Below are positions 1-5,135 of a stretch of DNA of 5,799 bases, one piece after another. The DNA is from Cyanobacteriota bacterium. Its GTDB lineage: Bacteria; Cyanobacteriota; Cyanobacteriia; Leptolyngbyales; Leptolyngbyaceae. The stretch is from the NCBI GenBank assembly GCA_027482985.1, contig JAIXVO010000038.1:1-5799 (forward strand), read 5' to 3'. The notes under the pieces were generated by a model. The model searched no databases. It saw only the letters and a program-made list of their open reading frames with translations, and had not been told where the DNA came from. Both the position numbers and the translations under genes were made by a program. The first letter of the stretch is position 1. Every line of letters begins with the position of its first letter.

Positions 1-1
1 T

Positions 2-20
2 GGGGATTGGGGTGGGTGGG
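2..20 (+). other. Potential G-quadruplex (1)
   Basis: Four G-runs (2-5, 9-12, 14-16, 18-20) are separated by loops of 3, 1 and 1 bases, with a fifth G-run at 23-26. Short loops of this kind are the classical pattern for a stable intramolecular quadruplex in the plus strand. It lies nearly 300 bp upstream of the first gene. Whether it folds or has any role in the cell is not shown by sequence. Confidence 0.5.
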
Positions 21-47
21 TAGGGGCAGACCCATGGGTCTGCCCTA
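20..47. repeat. Hairpin palindrome
   Basis: GTAGGGGCAGACCCA (20-34) is followed immediately by TGGGTCTGCCCTAC (34-47 region), its reverse complement apart from one extra G in the left arm. The result is an almost uninterrupted 14-bp stem. From memory, similar 'GGGGCAGACCC' palindromes are scattered through cyanobacterial intergenic regions, so I read it as a dispersed REP-like element. It could also terminate a gene lying left of the window, but no T-run follows it on the plus strand. Confidence 0.6.
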
Positions 48-75
48 CATCGGGGATGGTGGGGTGACGGTGATG

Positions 76-129
76 GTGGATCGCGGCGGGGGTGACGTGG
101 GTCGCGGCGGGGGTGGTGTGGGTCGCGGC
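76..129. repeat. 21-bp tandem repeat, about 2.6 copies
   Basis: The unit GTGGGTCGCGGCGGGGGTGAC is 21 bases, so its members are given as positions: copy 1 is 76-96, copy 2 97-117 and a partial copy 3 118-129. They differ at one to three bases. The period is a multiple of three, so this stretch stays open in one plus frame and artificially extends the downstream gene's reading frame to 92. It also contains G-runs spaced 6-7 bases apart (a weaker quadruplex pattern). No coding role is apparent. Confidence 0.75.
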
Positions 130-176
130 TGAGACTAGTGGGGCGACCCACGCTACGGTTAACTGTCTATGGCGGT

Positions 177-198
177 GGGGTGGGGGAGATGGGCGGGG
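177..198 (+). other. Potential G-quadruplex (2)
   Basis: G-runs at 177-180, 182-186, 191-193 and 195-198 are separated by loops of 1, 4 and 1 bases, with another G-run at 203-205. It lies about 30 bp upstream of the likely -35 element of the 8-oxoguanine deaminase-type gene, close enough to affect its promoter if it folds. Function is unproven. Confidence 0.5.
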
Positions 199-230
199 CG
201 ACGGGCTTGAAATTTGCATAAGAGAAAACA

Positions 231-258
231 TTAGCACCAAGGCCCAACCTGCTATAGT
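231..258 (+). promoter_or_regulatory. Likely promoter of the amidohydrolase gene
   Basis: A -10 element TATAGT (253-258, five of six consensus bases) is preceded by TG one base away (250-251), making an extended -10. A weak -35 TTAGCA (231-236) lies 16 bp upstream. Transcription would begin near 265, giving a leader of about 28 bases that contains the SD GGAG at 280-283. The good fit of promoter, SD and GTG start supports all three. Confidence 0.5.
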
Positions 259-292
259 CCCGTTCAACTATTGCCTTGCGGAGCTATGCACT

Positions 293-1651
293 GTGCCGAC
301 CCTTCTGGTTAAAAACATCCACACCCTGGTCACGATGGATGACCAGCGACGGGAAATTCGCTCGGGGGCGCTGTTCATTCGTGACCATGTGATTGAGCAG
401 GTGGGTACCACCGCTGAGTTGCCCACGGAGGCCGATCGGGTGCTGGACTTGGGCGATCGCCACCTGGTGCTGCCGGGCCTGGTCAACACCCACCACCACT
501 TCTTTCAAACCCTCACTCGGGTGGTACCGGGGGCACAAAATTCGGCTCTGTTCAACTGGCTCAGCGCCCTCTACCCTCTCTGGCAGCAGCTGACCCCCGA
601 TGCGATCGCCCTGAGTGCCCAGGTCGCCGCCGCCGAGCTGATCTACTCGGGCTGCACCACCGCCAGCGACCACCTGTATATCTTCCCCAACGACTGCACC
701 CTAGACGACGAAATTGAGGCGGTGCGGCAAACGGGGCTGCGGTTCCACGCCAGCCGGGGCAGCATGAGCGTCGGTGAAAGCAAGGGAGGCCTCCCCCCCG
801 ACTCGATCGTGGAGGCCGAGGCTGACATTCTCAAAGACTCCCAGCGGTTGATCGAGCAGTACCACGACAACGACCCCTACGCCCTGGTGCGCATTACCCT
901 GGCGCCCTGCTCACCCTTCAGCGTGTCCACCGACCTGATGCGGGAGTCGGCGGCCCTGGCCCGCTCCTACTCCGGCGTGCGGCTGCACACCCACCTGGCC
1001 GAAAACAACTCCGACGTGACCTACAGCCTCAATACCTTTGGCCTCACCCCCGGCGACTACGCGGCCTCTGTAGGCTGGCTGGGGGAGGATGTGTGGCATG
1101 CCCACTGCGTCAAGCTTGACGACAAAGCCATCCACAGCTTTGGCCAAACCGGTACCGGGGTCGCCCACTGCCCCTGTAGCAACATGCGTCTGGCCAGCGG
1201 TATGGCCCCGATTCGCAAACTGCTCGACCACAACGTGCCCGTGGGCCTGGGGGTCGATGGGTCTGCCTCTAACGACGGCAGCCATTTATTCGCCGAAGCT
1301 CGCCAGGCCTTTTTGATGGCCCGCGTGCGCGAGGAAGATGCCGGTGCCCTCACCGCCCGTGAGGCCTTAGAAATAGCCACTCGCGGCGGCGCTAGGGTAC
1401 TGGGTCGCACCGATATTGGCCACCTGGCCCCCGGCATGGCGGCAGACTTTGTCACCGTTGACCTCGATCGCCTGGCGCTGTCGGGCACCGCCTACGACCC
1501 CGTGGCTGCCTTGATCTTCTGCATGGTCGATCGCGTTGACTACAGCTTTATCCACGGTCGAGAGGTGCTCAACCCCGAGGGCTTGCTGACGCTGGATCTA
1601 CCCCTGGTGCTAGAAAAACATGGGGCGATCGCGCGATCCCTCGCGGCCTAA
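293..1651 (+). CDS. 8-oxoguanine deaminase-type amidohydrolase
   Basis: A cytosolic, metal-dependent aminohydrolase of the TrzN/AtzA/SsnA group (COG0402). The best match is the 8-oxoguanine deaminase branch, which converts 8-oxoguanine to urate in purine salvage and clean-up. With the GTG start at 293 it has 452 residues, normal for the family. Metal site: H67 and H69 in NTHHHF, H234 and E237 in HTHLAE, H269/H271 in VWHAHC, D322 in GVDGSASND. Subfamily blocks also visible are RGSMSVGESKGGLPPD (about 155-170), LAPCSPFSV and AHCPCSNMRL. The GTG is chosen because GGAG lies nine bases upstream and because VPTLLVKNIHTLVTMDD is the usual N-terminus. The frame is open back to an ATG at 92, but that extension is low-complexity, repeat-derived and lies across the promoter. 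Substrate is inferred from motifs; a related deaminase activity is possible. Confidence 0.85.
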   Translation: MPTLLVKNIHTLVTMDDQRREIRSGALFIRDHVIEQVGTTAELPTEADRVLDLGDRHLVLPGLVNTHHHFFQTLTRVVPGAQNSALFNWLSALYPLWQQLTPDAIALSAQVAAAELIYSGCTTASDHLYIFPNDCTLDDEIEAVRQTGLRFHASRGSMSVGESKGGLPPDSIVEAEADILKDSQRLIEQYHDNDPYALVRITLAPCSPFSVSTDLMRESAALARSYSGVRLHTHLAENNSDVTYSLNTFGLTPGDYAASVGWLGEDVWHAHCVKLDDKAIHSFGQTGTGVAHCPCSNMRLASGMAPIRKLLDHNVPVGLGVDGSASNDGSHLFAEARQAFLMARVREEDAGALTAREALEIATRGGARVLGRTDIGHLAPGMAADFVTVDLDRLALSGTAYDPVAALIFCMVDRVDYSFIHGREVLNPEGLLTLDLPLVLEKHGAIARSLAA

Positions 1652-1652
1652 T

Positions 1653-1674
1653 CCCAGGGTATCGGGACCCTGGG
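1653..1674. terminator. Hairpin between convergent genes
   Basis: CCCAGGGT (1653-1660) and ACCCTGGG (1667-1674) form a perfect 8-bp GC-rich stem around a 6-base loop. It starts one base after the amidohydrolase stop and ends seven bases before the stop of the opposing gene. Only a short TTT follows on the plus strand and no T-run follows on the minus strand, so as an intrinsic terminator it is weak. Its position suggests a shared transcription boundary. Confidence 0.55.
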
Positions 1675-1681
1675 CCGGTTT

Positions 1682-2434
1682 CTACTGCGCCTCAATCAGC
1701 AAAAATCCCCGGGTCTGATTCGAGACCGAATCCACCGTATTGATCGCCTGCCACAGGGTTGCGGCCTGCACCCACACCGGGGGATACTTGTAACGGGACA
1801 CATCTAAGATTAAAAACTGCTCGGTGTCGGCATCGTAGGCCGCCAGGGGTGAAATGTGGCCCCCGCGCTCCTGGCCGATGGTGCGACGCAGGTAGTTGAT
1901 CAGCACATAGTTGCCTGGGGTTTCCAGATTGGTGCGAATCAGACGGCGAAACTCATCCAGACTCACATCGCTGCCGTAGTAGATCTCAGCCTGGACCGGA
2001 TAGGTTTCGAGAATACCGGATAGTTCGGCCAGGGTCAGGCCCTGACGGGCGATCGCATCCCGCCCAATAATCGCCTCGGTCTGGTCGTTAAACACATTCT
2101 CCTGGGTAAAGTAGTGCCGCTCCCACTCCGGGGCCAGCGGGGCTGGAATACCCAGAGCGTTGAGCACCATGACTACGCTGGCCACCCCGCAAAAGGCCTG
2201 GTTAATCTGGGTGACAAACTGGCTGGTGAGGGGCACATAGTCGGCCAATCCCTCGCTATCGCGCAGCAGCGTCTGCCCCTCTGCGGAGGTGAGAGCAGTC
2301 AACTGCTCAGGCAACGGCAACGTCTGAGCCCTGAGGGGCAGCGGTGCCAGGCTGACTAGGGCCACGGCCACCCAGGCTCCCACGGTGGAAAGGTTCTTGG
2401 GTGTTGATCTATCTTCGCCTAGGAATAGTGCCAT
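1682..2434 (-). CDS. Phytochelatin-synthase-like cysteine peptidase
   Basis: A 250-residue protein of the short, single-domain phytochelatin synthase family (papain fold, peptidase C83), like the cyanobacterial Nostoc Alr0975 type. These enzymes mainly remove glycine from glutathione or its S-conjugates and make phytochelatins poorly. The catalytic triad is visible: C82 in QAFCGVASV, H193 in GGHISPL and D211 in LILDVSRY. The plant-type C-terminal metal-sensing domain is absent, as expected for this class. Residues 1-37 look like a signal peptide: charged start, hydrophobic segment at about 18-33, likely cut near LRAQ/T, so the enzyme probably acts in the periplasm or at a membrane. The ATG at 2434 has no good SD, and no better start precedes the catalytic region. 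It is transcribed alone, convergent with the deaminase gene. Family assignment is firm; substrate is inferred. Confidence 0.85.
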   Translation of the reverse strand: MALFLGEDRSTPKNLSTVGAWVAVALVSLAPLPLRAQTLPLPEQLTALTSAEGQTLLRDSEGLADYVPLTSQFVTQINQAFCGVASVVMVLNALGIPAPLAPEWERHYFTQENVFNDQTEAIIGRDAIARQGLTLAELSGILETYPVQAEIYYGSDVSLDEFRRLIRTNLETPGNYVLINYLRRTIGQERGGHISPLAAYDADTEQFLILDVSRYKYPPVWVQAATLWQAINTVDSVSNQTRGFLLIEAQ

Positions 2435-2455
2435 TGATGGATAGCGCAGTTTCTC

Positions 2456-2484
2456 AATGTAGGTTAGGTGAGCTATGACTCCAA
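2456..2484 (-). promoter_or_regulatory. Possible promoter of the phytochelatin-synthase-like gene
   Basis: Read on the minus strand, TTGGAG (2484-2479) and TACATT (2461-2456, four of six -10 bases) are 17 bp apart, giving a leader of roughly 15-20 bases before the ATG at 2434. The elements are weak matches, so this is a candidate only. Confidence 0.28.
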
Positions 2485-2510
2485 TCTCTCACAGGGATAT
2501 TAACGTAAGC

Positions 2511-2531
2511 CAGGAGCCAGGAGTCAGGAGT
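2511..2531. repeat. Heptamer tandem repeat, 3 copies
   Basis: CAGGAGC, CAGGAGT and CAGGAGT occur back to back, followed by a small TTCAG/CTGAA hairpin (2531-2546). Short heptameric tandem repeats of this style are common in intergenic DNA of filamentous cyanobacteria. No function is evident. Confidence 0.6.
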
Positions 2532-2605
2532 TCAGCGGGAACTGAATTCTGAGGACAATTCTGGCTACGAAAATACCCACGCAATGTGGCGTCCTCTCAA
2601 ATCCG

Positions 2606-2675
2606 CCCAAAACTGGGTTTCTACCGCGCGGCGCGCCAACGGCAGTGGCCACCGCCCTAGAAACCCGGTTTTGGG
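2606..2675. repeat. Inverted-repeat element A (AAACCCGG family)
   Basis: Two 18-bp arms, 2606-2623 (CCCAAAACTGGGTTTCTA) and 2658-2675 (TAGAAACCCGGTTTTGGG), are reverse complements at 17 of 18 positions, and the one mismatch can pair as G-U in RNA. The 34-bp GC-rich loop includes CCGCGCGGCGCGC. The element ends seven bases beyond the SDR stop, so its transcript would form a long hairpin there and could stabilise or end the mRNA. A relative with the same GAAACCCGG core lies at 4954-5042. I read both as members of a dispersed non-coding palindromic family; there is no transposase. Confidence 0.7.
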
Positions 2676-2682
2676 TAACACC

Positions 2683-3465
2683 CTAGGCGTACTGATTGCG
2701 CCCGGCCATGACACCGCCGTCGACATCCCAAATCGCCCCGGTCACCCAGGCGGCCTGGTCTGATAGCAGAAAGGCGATCGCCGCCGCCACCTCCTCAGGT
2801 CTGCCCACACGACCAATAGGGTGGAAACCATTGAATCCTTGCACGACGCTATGCACCTGCTCCTTTGGGATAAAGCCCTCGTAGATGGGGGTTTCTACCA
2901 CCGCCGGGGAGACCGCGTTGACACGAATCTGATGCCTGGCCAGCTCCATGGCCAGGTGCTGGGTGAGGGAGTGCAAGCCTGCCTTGGCCATGGAGTAGGC
3001 CGAGGAAGGGGTCGCCTGCACCGCTTGTTTGGCCCACATAGAGCCCACATTGACGATCGCACCGCCTTGGGCCTGGGCAATCATGCCCTGAACAATGGCC
3101 TGGGTAATGAAGAACATGGCCCGATTGAGATTCAAATACAAATCGTAATCGGCTTCGGTATGGTCTAAAAATGACTTGGGCAAAAACACCCCGGCGGCGT
3201 TCACCAGCAAGGTTGCCGCTGAATACTTAGCCTGGATTTGAGCGATTAAATGGGCCCGTTCGCTGGCATCGACAATATCCGCCTGCTCGCCAAATACGTT
3301 CCCGAAGGGGCTGAGTTCATCGATGGCAGCTTGTAGGCGATCGCCCCGCCTACCCACCAGCACCGCCGTACCACCCTGCTGTAGCGCCTGTTGGGCAACG
3401 GCCTTGCCAATGCCGCTCGTACCCCCAACCACAATCAACGTTTGACCACCGAAATTCTGACCCAT
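2683..3465 (-). CDS. Short-chain dehydrogenase/reductase (SDR)
   Basis: A classical SDR of 260 residues: a Rossmann-fold, NAD(P)H-dependent oxidoreductase that is probably cytosolic and tetrameric. The cofactor loop is GGTSGIG (14-20), and GRR (38-40) just after beta-2 favours NADP(H). NAAG is at 89-92. The catalytic Ser is S142 in VNVGSMW, with Y157 and K161 in YSMAK. The C-terminal block is WDVDGG. The usual SPG after beta-6 is SPA (186-188), a tolerated variant. I start at the ATG at 3465 because AGGAG lies nine bases upstream; the other ATG, at 3474, directly abuts that SD and would have no usable spacing. The gene lies 69 bp downstream of tetR on the same strand, with a candidate TetR operator between them. 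It is therefore probably a regulated target and possibly co-transcribed. The substrate (aldehyde, ketone, quinone or sugar) cannot be told from sequence. Confidence 0.88.
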   Translation of the reverse strand: MGQNFGGQTLIVVGGTSGIGKAVAQQALQQGGTAVLVGRRGDRLQAAIDELSPFGNVFGEQADIVDASERAHLIAQIQAKYSAATLLVNAAGVFLPKSFLDHTEADYDLYLNLNRAMFFITQAIVQGMIAQAQGGAIVNVGSMWAKQAVQATPSSAYSMAKAGLHSLTQHLAMELARHQIRVNAVSPAVVETPIYEGFIPKEQVHSVVQGFNGFHPIGRVGRPEEVAAAIAFLLSDQAAWVTGAIWDVDGGVMAGRNQYA

Positions 3466-3474
3466 GATCGACAT

Positions 3475-3480
3475 CTCCTA
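3475..3480 (-). promoter_or_regulatory. Shine-Dalgarno of the SDR gene
   Basis: Read on the minus strand this is TAGGAG. AGGAG ends nine bases before the ATG at 3465 and zero bases before the ATG at 3474, so it decides for the shorter protein. Confidence 0.7.
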
Positions 3481-3498
3481 ATTGGCTGAATAGACTAA

Positions 3499-3512
3499 CT
3501 ACCTTCTAGTAG
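3499..3512. promoter_or_regulatory. Candidate second TetR operator, before the SDR gene
   Basis: CTAC-CTTCTA-GTAG is an interrupted palindrome with four-base arms at the same spacing as the inner arms of the perfect palindrome in front of tetR (CTAC-CTATAG-GTAG). On the minus strand the match widens to TCCTAC-N4-AGGTAG, identical in both sites, and 14 of 22 bases agree over the full length. It lies 33 bp before the SDR ATG, near where its own promoter would be; TTGATC (3526-3521, minus) is a possible -35 but no good -10 is seen. I infer a weaker site for the same regulator. Confidence 0.5.
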
Positions 3513-3534
3513 GAAGGCTAATGATCAAAAAAAA

Positions 3535-4113
3535 TTACCCTTTGACTAACTGCAGTAATTGCCCAATCGTCTGGTGAAACCCGGTAGCCCCACCCCGCAC
3601 CCGGGCCAGCAGCATGCCCCCCTGCAAGGTTTCAAACATGAGCGCGGCCATGGCCTGAACCTCACCGGAAAAGTGAAAGCTGCCCTCCTGACGACCTTGC
3701 TCGAGCATGGTTGCCAGGCGTTGCTCGTTGGCCTCACAAAATCCCCACACATCCTCTACCAGAGAGGCACTCAGGGTTAGGGTTTCGGCCCCCAGCATGG
3801 TAGAAAGGCAGGTTTTATCTTGGTTGCCACTGCTGAGGGTGGCCTCAAACAGGCCGCAATAGCGCCGCAGTTTGACCTCCGGCCCATCGTCAGATGCTAC
3901 GATACTATCCACTATTCTGAGGAAGCGATCGCTATAGCGCTCCACCAGGGCCAGCAGCAGGTCATCCTTTTTGGGGAAGTGACTGTGCACACTGGCCTTA
4001 CGAATACCGACGCGATCGCTGATGTCCTGGTAGCTCATGCCGTTGACGCCGAGGCGCTGAATCAGATCTTGAGCAACATCTAGAATTTGGGTTTTGGTAT
4101 CAACTGGACTCAT
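3535..4113 (-). CDS. TetR-family repressor, NemR/AcuR-like
   Basis: A dimeric, ligand-responsive DNA-binding repressor of 192 residues, normal for TetR. The N-terminal helix-turn-helix spans about 27-47 (SYQDISDRVGIRKASVHSHF) and is typical of the family; the rest is the helical ligand and dimer domain. Cysteines are at 86, 102 and 126. C102 in TCLSTMLGAE lines up by eye with the electrophile-sensing C106 of E. coli NemR (GCLTVKLSAE), so a response to reactive carbonyls or quinones is plausible but inferred. The ATG at 4113 has AGGA seven bases upstream. A perfect 22-bp palindrome in its promoter points to autorepression. The SDR gene follows on the same strand. A run of eight T residues directly follows the stop on the minus strand but has no GC hairpin before it, so readthrough into the SDR gene is likely. 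Confidence 0.9.
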   Translation of the reverse strand: MSPVDTKTQILDVAQDLIQRLGVNGMSYQDISDRVGIRKASVHSHFPKKDDLLLALVERYSDRFLRIVDSIVASDDGPEVKLRRYCGLFEATLSSGNQDKTCLSTMLGAETLTLSASLVEDVWGFCEANEQRLATMLEQGRQEGSFHFSGEVQAMAALMFETLQGGMLLARVRGGATGFHQTIGQLLQLVKG

Positions 4114-4118
4114 TGCCC

Positions 4119-4140
4119 CATCCTACCTATAGGTAGGATG
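4119..4140. promoter_or_regulatory. TetR operator: perfect 22-bp palindrome
   Basis: CATCCTACCTA (4119-4129) is followed with no spacer by its exact reverse complement TAGGTAGGATG (4130-4140). It starts five bases upstream of the tetR ATG and fills the spacer and -10 of the likely tetR promoter, the classic placement for autorepression. A perfect palindrome this long is very unlikely by chance, and no T-run follows on either strand, so a terminator is not the better reading. Confidence 0.82.
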
Positions 4141-4148
4141 AGTGTCAA
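4120..4148 (-). promoter_or_regulatory. tetR promoter
   Basis: On the minus strand a perfect -35 TTGACA (4148-4143) is followed after 17 bp by TAGGAT (4125-4120, four of six -10 bases). Transcription would then start almost at the ATG (4113), making the mRNA nearly leaderless; the AGGA that could serve as SD lies inside this -10. An alternative pairing, TTGCCT with TATAGG 16 bp away, would leave a short leader. The operator covers the -10 in both cases. Confidence 0.55.
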
Positions 4149-4214
4149 GGCAAATGATGCGGCTCTGGTTGAATACTCCCCAGATTGGTACTGTCCACCA
4201 GCCACAGAGGTTGT

Positions 4215-4244
4215 TTGAAAAGCTGGAGAGAGTTTGCCTTTAAT
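4215..4244 (+). promoter_or_regulatory. Possible upstream forward promoter for marR
   Basis: TTGAAA (4215-4220) and TTTAAT (4239-4244) each match five of six consensus bases and are 18 bp apart. Transcription would start near 4251, giving a leader of about 200 bases. It is a fair match by eye, but the region also shows a closer candidate -10 at 4413. Confidence 0.3.
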
Positions 4245-4266
4245 ACGGCGAAATAATACGGCGAAA
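4241..4266. repeat. Perfect 13-bp tandem duplication
   Basis: TAATACGGCGAAA occurs at 4241-4253 and again at 4254-4266 without change. It is probably a recent slippage duplication. It directly adjoins the -10 of the candidate forward promoter, so it may alter the start region there. Confidence 0.8.
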
Positions 4267-4412
4267 CAGGTCAACACAGCCCATACCTCAGGGTAAGGGC
4301 TCTGGCCAGGCGGCTAATCACACCAGGAAACACTCTTCATCATCCCTTTGACGGCGATAGTTCACCCGATCGGGTCTACAAGCTCTGGACAACGTGGTAC
4401 TGAAATACGCCC

Positions 4413-4436
4413 TAAAATAGTCCTGACTAAAACTAT
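4413..4436 (+). promoter_or_regulatory. marR -10 and overlapping MarR box 1
   Basis: TAAAAT (4413-4418, five of six) is a good -10 without a matching -35. The 20-bp box ATAGTCCTGACTAAAACTAT (4417-4436) starts within it and would cover the transcription start. The ends ATAGT/ACTAT are inverted. Sixteen of twenty bases are identical to the box before the dioxygenase gene (5136-5155). This placement, 18 bp before the marR ATG, suggests autorepression. Confidence 0.55.
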
Positions 4437-4454
4437 CTTCCTTGCTCCCCTGCC

Positions 4455-4904
4455 ATGGCTACCTCCAATCTGTCCCAGGCCGTGGCCCAAGAGCCCAGCC
4501 TTGCCACCATTAGGGCCCTGGTCAGGGCGTATCAGGCCTTTGCGCGCTATTCAGAAACCTTTGTGCGCCAGTATGACTTAACCCCAGCCCAGTTTGACGT
4601 CATTGCCACCCTGGGCAACACCCAGGGGCTCACCATGGGAGACATTGGCGAAAAAACCCTAATCACCAAAGGCACCCTGACGGGGGTGGTCGATCGCCTG
4701 GCACAGAAGGGCCTCGTGACCCGAGCCACCCCGCCGGAAAGCCGCCGTACCGTGGTGGTTCAGCTCACCACCGAGGGCACGACGTTATTTGAGCAGGTGT
4801 TCCCGGCCCACCTTAGCGACATCAAGCAGCACCTCACTCTCCTAGAGGCCTCGGAGATGGAGCTTTTGCGGGTCCTACTCCACCGTCTAGAAGCCATGTT
4901 TTAA
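4455..4904 (+). CDS. MarR-family transcriptional regulator
   Basis: A 149-residue winged-helix dimer of the MarR family, of usual length. Helices at about 16-55 form the dimer part. The helix-turn-helix spans about 60-88 (TMGDIGEK and TKGTLTGVVDRLAQKGLV), and the wing is 89-106 (RATPPESRRTVVVQLTTEG). C-terminal helices at about 109-147 complete the dimer interface. There is no cysteine, so thiol oxidation of the OhrR/YodB kind is excluded; a bound small molecule is the more likely signal. No SD precedes the ATG, which is common in cyanobacteria, and the frame shows no better start. It is divergent from tetR and upstream of an extradiol dioxygenase gene that carries the same 20-bp box, which suggests control of that gene, as MhqR does for dioxygenases in Bacillus. 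The ligand is unknown. Confidence 0.9.
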   Translation: MATSNLSQAVAQEPSLATIRALVRAYQAFARYSETFVRQYDLTPAQFDVIATLGNTQGLTMGDIGEKTLITKGTLTGVVDRLAQKGLVTRATPPESRRTVVVQLTTEGTTLFEQVFPAHLSDIKQHLTLLEASEMELLRVLLHRLEAMF

Positions 4905-4953
4905 GCCTGGCTCAACTCAAGGCCGCCCCCGAAGGGCGCTGTGACTAGAACGT

Positions 4954-5042
4954 CGGTACAGAAACCCGGCTTCTTGGCCAGAATGCAAGTCATATCGTTA
5001 GCGCAGCGACGAAGAAACCGGGTTTTTAGCCATACTGTACCG
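4954..5042. repeat. Inverted-repeat element B (AAACCCGG family)
   Basis: The outer arms CGGTACAG (4954-4961) and CTGTACCG (5035-5042) are perfect complements. The inner arms AAACCCGGCTTCTT (4962-4975) and AAGAAACCGGGTTT (5012-5025) match at 13 of 14 positions, with a 9-base bulge at 5026-5034 and a 36-base centre. It shares the GAAACCCGG core with element A at 2606-2675. It is most likely a small dispersed non-coding element inserted between marR and the dioxygenase. Confidence 0.7.
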
Positions 5043-5077
5043 GTGCTCTAGGGCATTGTCTTTCCCAAAAGTCCCTG

Positions 5078-5103
5078 GACAGGGGCGGCTTTGGGCCCTT
5101 GTC
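5078..5103. terminator. 9-bp hairpin, possible terminator
   Basis: GACAGGGGC (5078-5086) and GCCCTTGTC (5095-5103) pair over nine positions, including one G-U, around an 8-base loop. No T-run follows on the plus strand. It lies 175 bp beyond the marR stop and before MarR box 2, so it could insulate the two genes, but the evidence is limited to the stem. Confidence 0.3.
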
Positions 5104-5135
5104 ATTCCCAGCTCAGGATGATAGTCTGAGTCTAG

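Larger units (their letters stand above)
4141..4454. other. Divergent tetR-marR intergenic region
   Basis: No gene is seen here. It holds the tetR -35, a possible forward promoter (4215-4244), a 13-bp tandem duplication (4241-4266), a perfect 12-bp palindrome ACCCGATCGGGT (4364-4375) preceded by ATAGTTC (4357-4363, identical to one arm of the dioxygenase-side MarR box), and the marR -10 and box (4413-4436). A small open frame starting at 4348 overlaps marR in another frame and has no family features. Confidence 0.6.

Noticed and set aside
76..129. CRISPR-like array in the 21-bp repeats
   Set aside because: The copies are directly adjacent with no spacers, so this is a simple tandem repeat.
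284..673. Minus-strand open frame of 129 codons inside the deaminase gene
   Set aside because: It is antisense to a well-conserved enzyme, has low-complexity composition and no family features; a shadow frame typical of GC-rich DNA.
911..1488. Minus-strand open frames of 124 and 143 codons inside the deaminase gene
   Set aside because: Both mirror conserved deaminase codons and overlap each other in different frames, so they cannot both be real and neither resembles a protein family.
2821..3168. Plus-strand open frame of 115 codons opposite the SDR
   Set aside because: It lies wholly antisense to SDR catalytic motifs, is rich in G and H in a shadow-like pattern and has no SD.
4348..4581. 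77-codon plus frame overlapping the marR start
   Set aside because: Pro-rich out-of-frame translation across the marR promoter and coding start, with no SD or family features.
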